This document shows, piece by piece, positions 52,910 to 61,234 of a stretch of DNA of 64,000 nucleotides. A model generated the notes under the pieces. The model ran no database searches. It was not told the DNA's origin and saw only the letters and a list, made by a program, of their open reading frames with translations. This DNA is from an uncultured bacterium (lineage in GTDB: Bacteria; Bacteroidota; Bacteroidia; Bacteroidales; Bacteroidaceae), in contig CAJMQU010000004.1 in assembly GCA_905215555.1 (NCBI GenBank), positions 1-64,000 of the forward strand, given 5' to 3'. Every line of letters begins with the position of its first letter. Position 1 is the stretch's first letter. Made by a program: the position numbers and the translations under genes.

Positions 52910-54802
52910 ATGCGAAAAACTTTTTGTGCAATATTGATAGGGTCTTGTGCGTTGGTTTATGCCAATGCGCAGACACAGTTTCCGGTCACCAGTCCGGATG
53001 GTTCTATCTCTTTGGTGTTGAAACTGAAAGATAAAGGACTTTACTATGAAGTAGAGAAGAACGGAGTGAAGGTATTGGTAGAGGCGCCTATACGTCTGAC
53101 CATAGATGAATCGGAACTTTGTAATTCGGTCGATGTCCTCTCTTCGGATGAATATAAGACGGATAATACTTACCCTATCCGAGGCAGCCATTCTTTGGCG
53201 GTGGATAAAAGCAATGGACAAATTATCAAGTTACGAAATAACAGTTTGAAGACCGATTTCTCTTTGGAGGCGAGAGCTTATAACGATGGTGTTGCTTTCC
53301 GGATGATACTTCCCGGTAAACAGGGAGAGAACAGGACGCCGGACGAACATACTCTGTTTACACTGCCAGTGGGGAGTACGGTGTGGTATCATGATATGTA
53401 TTGTCACTATGAAGGCATCCATCAGAGAAAAGAAATCTCTGAAGTCATGCAGGGAGAATGGGCAGCTCCTCCGGTAACGGTGCAATTGCCGGGAGAGTCC
53501 GGATATCTTTGTATTACAGAATCTGCTTTGATGAATTATGCCGGTATGTCATTGCAGGCAAATGGTAAGAATGGTTTTGAAACGAAACTGGGGCATGCAC
53601 AACCGGCCGGATACCCTTTTGCCCATGATTATAGTCTGGCAGAAGCCCGGCGGTTATCCAAACCGGCAGCTTTGACTGGTACAATAACAACTCCTTGGCG
53701 TACAATCATAATAGCTGATGATCTGAATGAGTTGGTAAATTCTGACTTGATAACTAATCTGGCTCCGGAACCGGATAAACGACTGTTCCCTAAAGGATTG
53801 AATACAGATTGGATTAAACCGGGACGTTCCGTATGGTGCTGGCTGGACGGTGGATCACGGACAGTGGAGGGAATGAAAGAATTCTCTAAACTAGCTGGAG
53901 AATTGGGGTTTGAATATAATACGGTGGATGCTTTTTGGTATCGCTGGACAGATGAACAGTTAAAGGACCTGGTGGATTATTCGGCTCAGTGCGGGGTCGG
54001 GATTTGGTTATGGCGTCATGGCCGTGATATGCGTGATCCTCAGAAGCGAAAAGAATTGTTTGAACGTTGTCGTCGACTGGGAGTTGTTGGTCTGAAACTG
54101 GATGCGTTCTCTCATGAGTCGAAAGAATTTATCGATTTATATCAGTCATGTCTGAAGGAAGCGGCAGAATACAAACTGATGCTAAACATTCATGGCAGCA
54201 ATAAGCCTGCGGGTGAAGTGCGTACATGGCCGAATGAGATGAGCCGTGAAGGTATTCGGGGGTTGGAATATGGTAAGAATCAGTATGAATGGAGTACACA
54301 TAATACCACTTTACCTTTCACCCGCTTGGTAGCAGGAGCCGGAGATTATACGCCTGTGGTTTTTGGAGAACGTCGTCTGGAAACTTCATGGGTGCATCAG
54401 TTAGCTACGGCACTTGTTTTCAATTCTTCTGTCATATTCTTCGGTTCACATCCGAAGGCGATGCTGGATAATCCGGCTGTGAAATTACTGAAACAAATAC
54501 CTGCCACTTGGGATGAAACGGTGGTACTGCCATCTAGTCGGATAGGTGAGGTTGCAGCATTTGCACGAAGAAGCGGGAAGACTTGGTTTTTGGCAGTGCT
54601 GAATGGACAAGAGGAACGTTCCTTACAATTTCCCCTGTCATTTTTGGGTGACGGATGGTATGAAGGAATGGTTCTGAATGACCGGCCGACCGATGCTGCT
54701 TCTATCAAAACAGAGCGTGTTTTCTGCAGGAAGACAGATGCTTTGACGGGGCATATGCGTGCAGGCGGTGGATATATTGTGATGTTTACCCTTCAAGAAT
54801 AA
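52910..54802 (+). CDS. GH97 family alpha-galactosidase/alpha-glucosidase-like enzyme
   Basis: A 630-residue exported GH97 enzyme. The N-terminal beta-super-sandwich includes SPDGSISLVLKLKDKGLYYE and EARAYNDGVAFR; the barrel follows from GRSVWCWLDGG. The nucleophile position of the retaining (alpha-galactosidase) branch is filled by an Asp at about residue 398 in VVGLKLDAFSHES, where relatives read VKVDFF. The inverting SusB-type Glu is not expected here, so alpha-galactosidase is the better guess. The ATG at 52910 is preferred to a GTG two codons earlier. Only a nine-base gap separates it from the GH28 gene. Confidence 0.88.
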   Translation: MRKTFCAILIGSCALVYANAQTQFPVTSPDGSISLVLKLKDKGLYYEVEKNGVKVLVEAPIRLTIDESELCNSVDVLSSDEYKTDNTYPIRGSHSLAVDKSNGQIIKLRNNSLKTDFSLEARAYNDGVAFRMILPGKQGENRTPDEHTLFTLPVGSTVWYHDMYCHYEGIHQRKEISEVMQGEWAAPPVTVQLPGESGYLCITESALMNYAGMSLQANGKNGFETKLGHAQPAGYPFAHDYSLAEARRLSKPAALTGTITTPWRTIIIADDLNELVNSDLITNLAPEPDKRLFPKGLNTDWIKPGRSVWCWLDGGSRTVEGMKEFSKLAGELGFEYNTVDAFWYRWTDEQLKDLVDYSAQCGVGIWLWRHGRDMRDPQKRKELFERCRRLGVVGLKLDAFSHESKEFIDLYQSCLKEAAEYKLMLNIHGSNKPAGEVRTWPNEMSREGIRGLEYGKNQYEWSTHNTTLPFTRLVAGAGDYTPVVFGERRLETSWVHQLATALVFNSSVIFFGSHPKAMLDNPAVKLLKQIPATWDETVVLPSSRIGEVAAFARRSGKTWFLAVLNGQEERSLQFPLSFLGDGWYEGMVLNDRPTDAASIKTERVFCRKTDALTGHMRAGGGYIVMFTLQE

Positions 54803-54815
54803 TTAGTGATTAACG

Positions 54816-56771
54816 ATGAATACCATGAGAAAACTATTGAACACAGCAATGTTGCTGTTTGCGGTATTGATGGCCGCTTGTACGGCTCCTGATACATGGG
54901 AGTTGGTGTCTAAGGACAATAATATCCGTTTCGTTTTGGATAACAGAGAGGATAATGGTGAGGTGACTCTTCACTATTCCGTTTATTATAAGAATACATT
55001 AGCAGTAGAGAAATCTCTTTTGGGACTGGTAATGGATGACTGCGAATATGGAAAAAATGCGCAGTTTGTCTCCGCTTCTGCGGTAAAGGATATCAATGAC
55101 GCTTACCAATTGAAATCCGGTAAGAAACTGAATACTGTGGACGATTGCCGTGAGCAGACGTTTACTTTCCGTACCCAAGAGGGGAAGCAATTCAATCTTA
55201 TGGTGCGGGCATACAATGACGGTGTTGCTTTCCGTTATGGATTTCCGGAGGTTGACGGACAGATGCATACCATCCGGACAGAGCATACAGAGTTTGCTGT
55301 ACCCGTGAATGGTAAGGCATGGATACATCCTTATGACTGGAACGAACGCCGCAAGCCGAGCTATGAACAGTATTGCCGGAACGAAATAGATATCCGTTCG
55401 GAGTGTGGGCACGGACGCGGTTGGGCATTCCCCATGCTGTTCAATACCAACGGAGTTTGGATGATGATAACAGAAGCTTATCTGGATGGTTCATATCCTG
55501 CCACTCACATTGATAATACCGGAACGGACAAGGCTTATAAAATCCGTTTTCCGGAAGTAGAAGAACCCATTATTCCTGATGCGGTGGAGCCGGTATCAGA
55601 ATTGCCTTGGTTCACTCCCTGGCGGGTTATTATTGTAGGGGATAACCTGAATACAATCTTCCGGACACAGATAGTTTCACACTTGAATCCGTCCTCGGTA
55701 GTGGAAGATGAGTCTTGGATAAAAGCCGGACGCGCTTCCTGGAGCTGGTGGTCCAATGGCGGTACTCCCCGTGATTATAAGGCACAGTTGAAGTACGTAG
55801 ATCTCAGTGCCGAGATGGGTTGGGAGTACATGCTGATTGATGCCGGATGGCAGCGCATGGGTAATGGCGGAACCATGGAAGACGTGGTGAAGTATGCGCA
55901 GCAGAAGGGTGTTGGTGTCTGGTTGTGGTATCACTCCGGTGCGGGACGTGACAACGATTCTATACCGACGCATCGTCTAATGAGTGACCCTGAATTGCGC
56001 CGTGCCGAGATGAAGCGCATCAGTGAAATAGGAGTGAAAGGCATCAAGGTCGATTTCTTTGATACGGACAAGCAACGGGTTATCCGGCTTTATCCGGCAT
56101 TGCTGAAAGATGCTGCTGACAATCATCTGTTGGTAGATCTGCACGGAGCGACTTTACCCCGCGGTTTCGAGCGTACTTATCCGAATATGTTGACTACTGA
56201 AGCCATCCGCGGTGCGGAAACTTTGGGACGCCAGGAGCGTTGCGACCGGGCTGCCGGACATAATGCCACAGTTCCTTTCACACGCAATGTGGTAGGCTCG
56301 ATGGATTATACTCCGGTGACCTTTTCCGATAAGGTTCGTCAAGGCATACCTGCCATACGTAAAACGACTATGGGGCATCAACTGGCGTTGGCTGTAGTCT
56401 TCGAATCCGGTTTCCAATGTCTGGCGGATAAGGCGGAGTCTTACCTTTCGCTGCCGGAACAACCGAAGCAATTCTTGAAAGATGTTCCGGCTGCTTGGGA
56501 TGAAAGTCGCCTGTTGGCCGGTTATCCGGGAGACTATGCAGTGGTGGCGCGTCGTGCGGGTGATACGTGGTATATCGGCGGCATCAGCGGTAAGGAGGAA
56601 GAGCGGGAAATAGAGTTTGCCCTGCCTGAGGGATGTGTCGGTAAATCATTTACGATGATTACAGATGGAGGAGATAAAGACAGTTTCGGCTATATGCCTG
56701 TAGAGAATACGAATGGGACGATGAAGGTAAAAGTGCTGCCGAATGGTGGTTTTGCCAGCATTATTCGCTGA
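54816..56771 (+). CDS. GH97 family alpha-galactosidase, lipoprotein
   Basis: A 651-residue GH97 lipoprotein (Cys22 in LMAACTAP). It has the N-terminal super-sandwich (MVRAYNDGVAFRYGFP) and a barrel with the retaining nucleophile Asp413 in GVKGIKVDFFDTDKQ, the arrangement of characterised Bacteroides retaining GH97 alpha-galactosidases. LLVDLHGATLPRGFERTYPN and GHNATVPFTRNVVGSMDYTP are the conserved substrate-site loops. It is clearly diverged from the GH97 encoded just upstream, so this is an old duplication or independent recruitment, not a recent copy. Confidence 0.92.
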   Translation: MNTMRKLLNTAMLLFAVLMAACTAPDTWELVSKDNNIRFVLDNREDNGEVTLHYSVYYKNTLAVEKSLLGLVMDDCEYGKNAQFVSASAVKDINDAYQLKSGKKLNTVDDCREQTFTFRTQEGKQFNLMVRAYNDGVAFRYGFPEVDGQMHTIRTEHTEFAVPVNGKAWIHPYDWNERRKPSYEQYCRNEIDIRSECGHGRGWAFPMLFNTNGVWMMITEAYLDGSYPATHIDNTGTDKAYKIRFPEVEEPIIPDAVEPVSELPWFTPWRVIIVGDNLNTIFRTQIVSHLNPSSVVEDESWIKAGRASWSWWSNGGTPRDYKAQLKYVDLSAEMGWEYMLIDAGWQRMGNGGTMEDVVKYAQQKGVGVWLWYHSGAGRDNDSIPTHRLMSDPELRRAEMKRISEIGVKGIKVDFFDTDKQRVIRLYPALLKDAADNHLLVDLHGATLPRGFERTYPNMLTTEAIRGAETLGRQERCDRAAGHNATVPFTRNVVGSMDYTPVTFSDKVRQGIPAIRKTTMGHQLALAVVFESGFQCLADKAESYLSLPEQPKQFLKDVPAAWDESRLLAGYPGDYAVVARRAGDTWYIGGISGKEEEREIEFALPEGCVGKSFTMITDGGDKDSFGYMPVENTNGTMKVKVLPNGGFASIIR

Positions 56772-56802
56772 TAATAATACTATAATAATCAAGAGAAAAA
56801 GA

Positions 56803-58950
56803 ATGAAGAAGAGATTGATTCTGGGGGCGATGGCCCTGTTGATGTTACTTCCTGCCAAAGCACAGATTGCTTGGCAGCAAGTGGAACCCGGCGTTTGGAA
56901 AGGCGTTGTGGGTACTCCGGAAGAATATTCATTGTTGAGTGTGGCAGGTGTTGCGCCTCGGAAGGAAGGCTTCAGCCGTTTACCTGAAGTGGGATTGCCC
57001 GAGCTGGCGAATGAAATAGTAGGTGCAATTCAGGATGGCAAGACGAGTCTTCGCATCCCTTTGCAGAAAAAAGAGCAGTTGTACGGTTTTGGACTGAACT
57101 TCCAGACTGTGCATCAGCGTGGCAAGATACTGAACCTGCATGTAGACCACTACGGTGGCCGTGACAACGGGCGTACGCATGCTCCGGTGCCATTCTATAT
57201 TTCCAGTCAGGGATATGGCGTGCTCATTAACTCTGCCCGTTACCTGACAGTGTATGCAGGTAGCGGTGCCCGCAAGGACAGTCCGAATGCGCCGGTTGCG
57301 AAAGACCGTAACATGGATAAGACGTGGACATCAGCCCCTTATTCGGATGCCGTTTCCATTCTCGTTCCTGCTCCGGGGGCGGAGATTTATTTGTTCGCCG
57401 GGCCCACTCCGATGGATGTCATCCGGCGTTACAACCTGTTCTGCGGTGGCGGTACCTTGCCTCCGCGCTGGGGGCTGGGTTTTACTCAACGTACAAAGAA
57501 GCTCTATACGGCCGATGATGTGAAGAATGAGGCGGACGAGTTCGAGCAACGCGGTTTCCCGCTGGATTTCATTGGACTGGAACCGGGTTGGCAAAGCAAG
57601 GCATACCCTTGCACATTTGAGTGGGATGCTACCCGTTATCCCAATCCTGCTGACTTCGTAAAAGAGATGGCAGACAAGGGCGTGCGCATCAACTTATGGA
57701 CTAACCCGTATGTATCTCCCGAATCGAAGATATATAAAGATATGTATCCGGTCAGCGGTTCGCACACGGTGTGGTGCGGTATCGTGCCCGACTTGGCAGG
57801 CGAGAAAGCCCGTAAAATCTGGATGGACAAGCTGGAACAAGAACATGTGAATATCGGTGTCAGCGGTTACAAGATAGATGAGGTGGACGGCTACGACCGT
57901 TATGTTTGGCCGGACGTGGCAACCTTCCCTAGCGGAGTAGCCGCTGAGCAGATGCGCCAGACTTACGGGTTATGGGTGCAGCGTACCACTGCTGAACTCT
58001 ATAAGAAACGCAACCAGCGTACTTTCGGGTTGGTTCGTGCATCAAATGCCGGTGCCGCTTCTTTCCCCTACGTGATTTATAATGATTACTACAGTCACCA
58101 GGACTTCATCACCGCTCTGATAAACTCCGGTTTCAGCGGTGTGCTTTGGACACCGGAGGTACGTAGCTCTAAGTCGTCTGAAGACTGGTTGCGTCGATTC
58201 CAGTCTGTGGTATTCTCACCGATGGCGATGATTAACGCTTGGGCAAGCGGGACGAAACCCTGGACTTTCCCTGAAGTGGAGAATCAGATAAAAGAATACG
58301 CTATGCTGCGCATGCAGATGATGCCGTATTGGTATTCGGAGTTTGCGCGTTATCATTTCGACGGTATTCCCCCGTTCCGTGCCATGAATCTGGAGCCGGG
58401 CTTTAATCCCGAACTGGGAAGTGCCGCAAAGTTGTCCGATGCCCATCTGGAGGAAAATCCTTATCTGGAAGCAGTGGCAAAGGAGATTAAAGACCAGTAT
58501 ATGGCAGGCGAATACTTGCTGGTGGCTCCGATGTTCACCGGACAGAAAGAGCGCACGGTAGTGTTGCCAAAGGGAGACTGGTATGACTTCTATACGGGTC
58601 GCTACGTGGGCAATGGTGAGAAAATCACTGTCACTCCGGGATTGGATCGCATTCCGGTGTATGTGAAAGACGGTGCCATCCTGCCGTTCATGGAACCACG
58701 CCTGCATGCGCCGAAGGCTGGAGAGAAGGTGAACCTGGAGATTCGCCATTACGGAAAGGCGGATGGAGCTTACCGTCTGTATGATGATGACGGTGAATCC
58801 TTCGACTACGAAAAAGGTGCTTACTCCTGGCGCGATATCAAGGTGACGCGTGATAAGAAGGGTAAGCTGAAAGGTACTATCTCCAAAGCGGAAAAGGGCA
58901 AGCCGAACAGCATAGCCAATGTGACTTGGAAGTTTATGACCGAAGAATGA
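56803..58950 (+). CDS. GH31 family glycoside hydrolase
   Basis: A 715-residue exported GH31 enzyme. The start MKKRLILGAMALLMLLPAKA is chosen because it is a signal peptide and clears the upstream GH97 stop; longer frames overlap it. The barrel has nucleophile Asp359 in GVSGYKIDEVDGYD. The usual acid/base motif (WSGD or WPGD) is replaced by VIYNDYYSHQDF, with Asp428 the likely acid. This suggests a non-glucosidase branch; alpha-galactosidase is plausible from the neighbours but not provable. A C-terminal beta domain (YRLYDDDGESFDYEKGAYSW) follows. Confidence 0.9.
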   Translation: MKKRLILGAMALLMLLPAKAQIAWQQVEPGVWKGVVGTPEEYSLLSVAGVAPRKEGFSRLPEVGLPELANEIVGAIQDGKTSLRIPLQKKEQLYGFGLNFQTVHQRGKILNLHVDHYGGRDNGRTHAPVPFYISSQGYGVLINSARYLTVYAGSGARKDSPNAPVAKDRNMDKTWTSAPYSDAVSILVPAPGAEIYLFAGPTPMDVIRRYNLFCGGGTLPPRWGLGFTQRTKKLYTADDVKNEADEFEQRGFPLDFIGLEPGWQSKAYPCTFEWDATRYPNPADFVKEMADKGVRINLWTNPYVSPESKIYKDMYPVSGSHTVWCGIVPDLAGEKARKIWMDKLEQEHVNIGVSGYKIDEVDGYDRYVWPDVATFPSGVAAEQMRQTYGLWVQRTTAELYKKRNQRTFGLVRASNAGAASFPYVIYNDYYSHQDFITALINSGFSGVLWTPEVRSSKSSEDWLRRFQSVVFSPMAMINAWASGTKPWTFPEVENQIKEYAMLRMQMMPYWYSEFARYHFDGIPPFRAMNLEPGFNPELGSAAKLSDAHLEENPYLEAVAKEIKDQYMAGEYLLVAPMFTGQKERTVVLPKGDWYDFYTGRYVGNGEKITVTPGLDRIPVYVKDGAILPFMEPRLHAPKAGEKVNLEIRHYGKADGAYRLYDDDGESFDYEKGAYSWRDIKVTRDKKGKLKGTISKAEKGKPNSIANVTWKFMTEE

Positions 58951-58984
58951 TAGAGAACTTATAGAAAATTAACCACAAAGTAGA

Positions 58985-61150
58985 ATGAAGAACCTATTAA
59001 CGACTTGTTTATTCTTTTGCTGCCTCCTCGCGGTGCGTGCGGCAGACAATCCGAATGTGAAGAAACTCTTCACCGTGACATCCGGTGAACTGAAACTGTC
59101 TTTTATGGTGGGTACGGACAACCGTCTTTATCAATTGGCTTTTGGCGATGCTTCCCGCGAAGTGGTGCCTCCCGCCAAGATGCCCTCACGCGAGTGGGAA
59201 TTCCTGCCGCCTTACGGGAATGGTGTGCTGACGGAACCTGCTATTCAGGCGACCCACGTAGACGGAAACACCTCTACGGAACTTCATTACACGGGCCATC
59301 GCACCGAGAAGTTGGCACCGGGAGTGGAGCAGACTGTTATCTCATTGAAAGACCCCGCCTATCCGTTTTCGGTGGACATCTATATCAAATGCTATGCGGA
59401 CAATAGCATGATGGAGATTTGGAATACCGTCACTCACAATGAGAGGGGGAAAGTCGTGTTGCATCGTTTCGCTTCTGCCTCCCCGGTGGTGAAGGCGAAG
59501 GAGTACTGGCTTACCCAGTTTGCGGGCAACTATAAGCGTGAAGCAACACTGAGCGAAGAGCGCCTTTCGGAAGGTGTCAAGATACTGGACTCCAAGTTGG
59601 GCGTCCGTGCCCATCAGATGCGTATTCCTTCTTTCATTCTCAGCCTCAACGGTCAGGCACGGGAGAATGAAGGGGAAGTGCTGGCGGCTTCACTGCGTTG
59701 GAGCGGCAGTTTCCAGTTTGCTTTTGACGTGGATTGGAACAGGAACCTGCGCCTGCTCACCGGCATGAATCCTCTGGGTTCGCAGTATAATCTGGAGCGT
59801 GGGGGAACCTTTACCACACCTGCCATTCTTTACACTTATAGTCGACAGGGCAAGGGTGAAGCCAGCCGTCGTTTCCACCGTTGGGCAATGGCGAATGCCG
59901 TTCGGGATGCAGAGAAAGACCGTCCCGTGCTGCTGAACAACTGGGAGGCTACGCACTGCGATTTCGATGAGGCCCGTCTGAAACAACTCTTTGATGGTGC
60001 CCGCCAGACTGGTGCGGAACTCTTCCTGCTGGACGATGGTTGGTTTGGCAACGGTCCTTATTCCCGCGACGATGATAAACACGGATTGGGTGATTGGGAA
60101 CCTTCCACAAAAAAGTTGCCCCGCGGCTTGTCGTACATTGCCCGTGAAGCATTGAAGCGTAAAGTAGGTTTCGGCATCTGGCTGGAACCTGAGATGGTGA
60201 ATCCGCAGAGCGAACTTTACCAAAAGCATCCCGATTGGATCATCACCCAACCCAAACGTGAACCGATACTCGGCCGTCATCAGGAGATTCTCGACCTGAC
60301 CCGCCCTGAAGTACAAGCTTACGAGTGGGACATCATAGACCGAACCTTGCGCCCCAATCCGGACATCACGTATGTGAAGTGGGATTGCAACCGTTACATC
60401 ACCCAGCCGGGTTCGTCCTACTTGCAGTCTGCCGACCAGAGCCATCTGTGGATAGACTATAACTGGGCGCTCTACCGACTGATGGATCGTTTTGCTAAAG
60501 GCTTCCCAAACGTGATGGCGATGCTGTGCGCCGGTGGTTCGGGACGTGTGGATTATGGTGCGATGCCTTATTTCCATTCCTTCTGGCCCAGCGATAACAC
60601 TGACCCGTTGGGACGTATCAAGATACAGTGGGGCTTCTCGCACTTTTTCCCTGCCAATACGATTTCGGCCCATGTCACCCGTATGGGCAAGCGCCATCTG
60701 AAAATGGCGATAGACGTGGCACTGAGCGGGGCATTCGGCATCGACCTGGCACTGGATAAGGCCACGCCGGAAGAACGTGCACAGATAGCCGATGCAGTGA
60801 AGCTGTACAAAGAACGCATCCGTCCGCTGGTGATGCGGGGCGAACTTTACCGGTTGGTATCTCCTTACGAGTCTCCGTTGGCGTCCTTGAGTTATGTTTC
60901 TACGGATAAGAAGCAGGCGGTGGTCTATCTCTATCAGACAAAGGACGGCAATGAAGCTCGGGTGAAACTGGGTGGACTTGATGCGGAGAAGAAGTATCGA
61001 GTCGAAGAAGTGAGTTTGTCGAAGGGTATGGCTTCGCGCTTTCCGGCAAGTGGCAAAGTGCTGACGGGGGCGGAACTGATGATGGAAGGATTGGAGAACC
61101 CATTGAGTGCACAGTTCGAAAGTGCAGTGCTGATGGTAGAGAACCTTTAA
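58985..61150 (+). CDS. GH36 family alpha-galactosidase
   Basis: A 721-residue exported alpha-galactosidase with signal peptide MKNLLTTCLFFCCLLAVRAA. The N-terminal super-sandwich spans about 30-310. The barrel has LLNNWEATHCDFDE, FLLDDGWFG, the nucleophile Asp467 in TYVKWDCNRYI and the acid/base Asp537 in HSFWPSDNTDP. LCAGGSGRVDYGAMPYF replaces the more usual GGGRFD loop. It is the third or fourth alpha-galactosidase-type enzyme in the locus, 34 bases after the GH31 gene. Confidence 0.92.
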   Translation: MKNLLTTCLFFCCLLAVRAADNPNVKKLFTVTSGELKLSFMVGTDNRLYQLAFGDASREVVPPAKMPSREWEFLPPYGNGVLTEPAIQATHVDGNTSTELHYTGHRTEKLAPGVEQTVISLKDPAYPFSVDIYIKCYADNSMMEIWNTVTHNERGKVVLHRFASASPVVKAKEYWLTQFAGNYKREATLSEERLSEGVKILDSKLGVRAHQMRIPSFILSLNGQARENEGEVLAASLRWSGSFQFAFDVDWNRNLRLLTGMNPLGSQYNLERGGTFTTPAILYTYSRQGKGEASRRFHRWAMANAVRDAEKDRPVLLNNWEATHCDFDEARLKQLFDGARQTGAELFLLDDGWFGNGPYSRDDDKHGLGDWEPSTKKLPRGLSYIAREALKRKVGFGIWLEPEMVNPQSELYQKHPDWIITQPKREPILGRHQEILDLTRPEVQAYEWDIIDRTLRPNPDITYVKWDCNRYITQPGSSYLQSADQSHLWIDYNWALYRLMDRFAKGFPNVMAMLCAGGSGRVDYGAMPYFHSFWPSDNTDPLGRIKIQWGFSHFFPANTISAHVTRMGKRHLKMAIDVALSGAFGIDLALDKATPEERAQIADAVKLYKERIRPLVMRGELYRLVSPYESPLASLSYVSTDKKQAVVYLYQTKDGNEARVKLGGLDAEKKYRVEEVSLSKGMASRFPASGKVLTGAELMMEGLENPLSAQFESAVLMVENL

Positions 61151-61234
61151 CTCCGGAAATGGCTAATGTCACTTCTTGGAGGCATTCCGCAACACTTGTT
61201 AATCAAGGCTTTAATCATTAAATACAATAATCTT

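Noticed and set aside
51647..53221. 524-codon minus-strand open frame over GH28 and GH97
   Set aside because: Long, but it crosses two well-supported genes and its translation has no recognisable domain; it results from codon bias on the plus strand.
59690..60697. 335-codon minus-strand open frame over GH36
   Set aside because: Antisense shadow; the GH36 catalytic motifs lie in this stretch on the plus strand.
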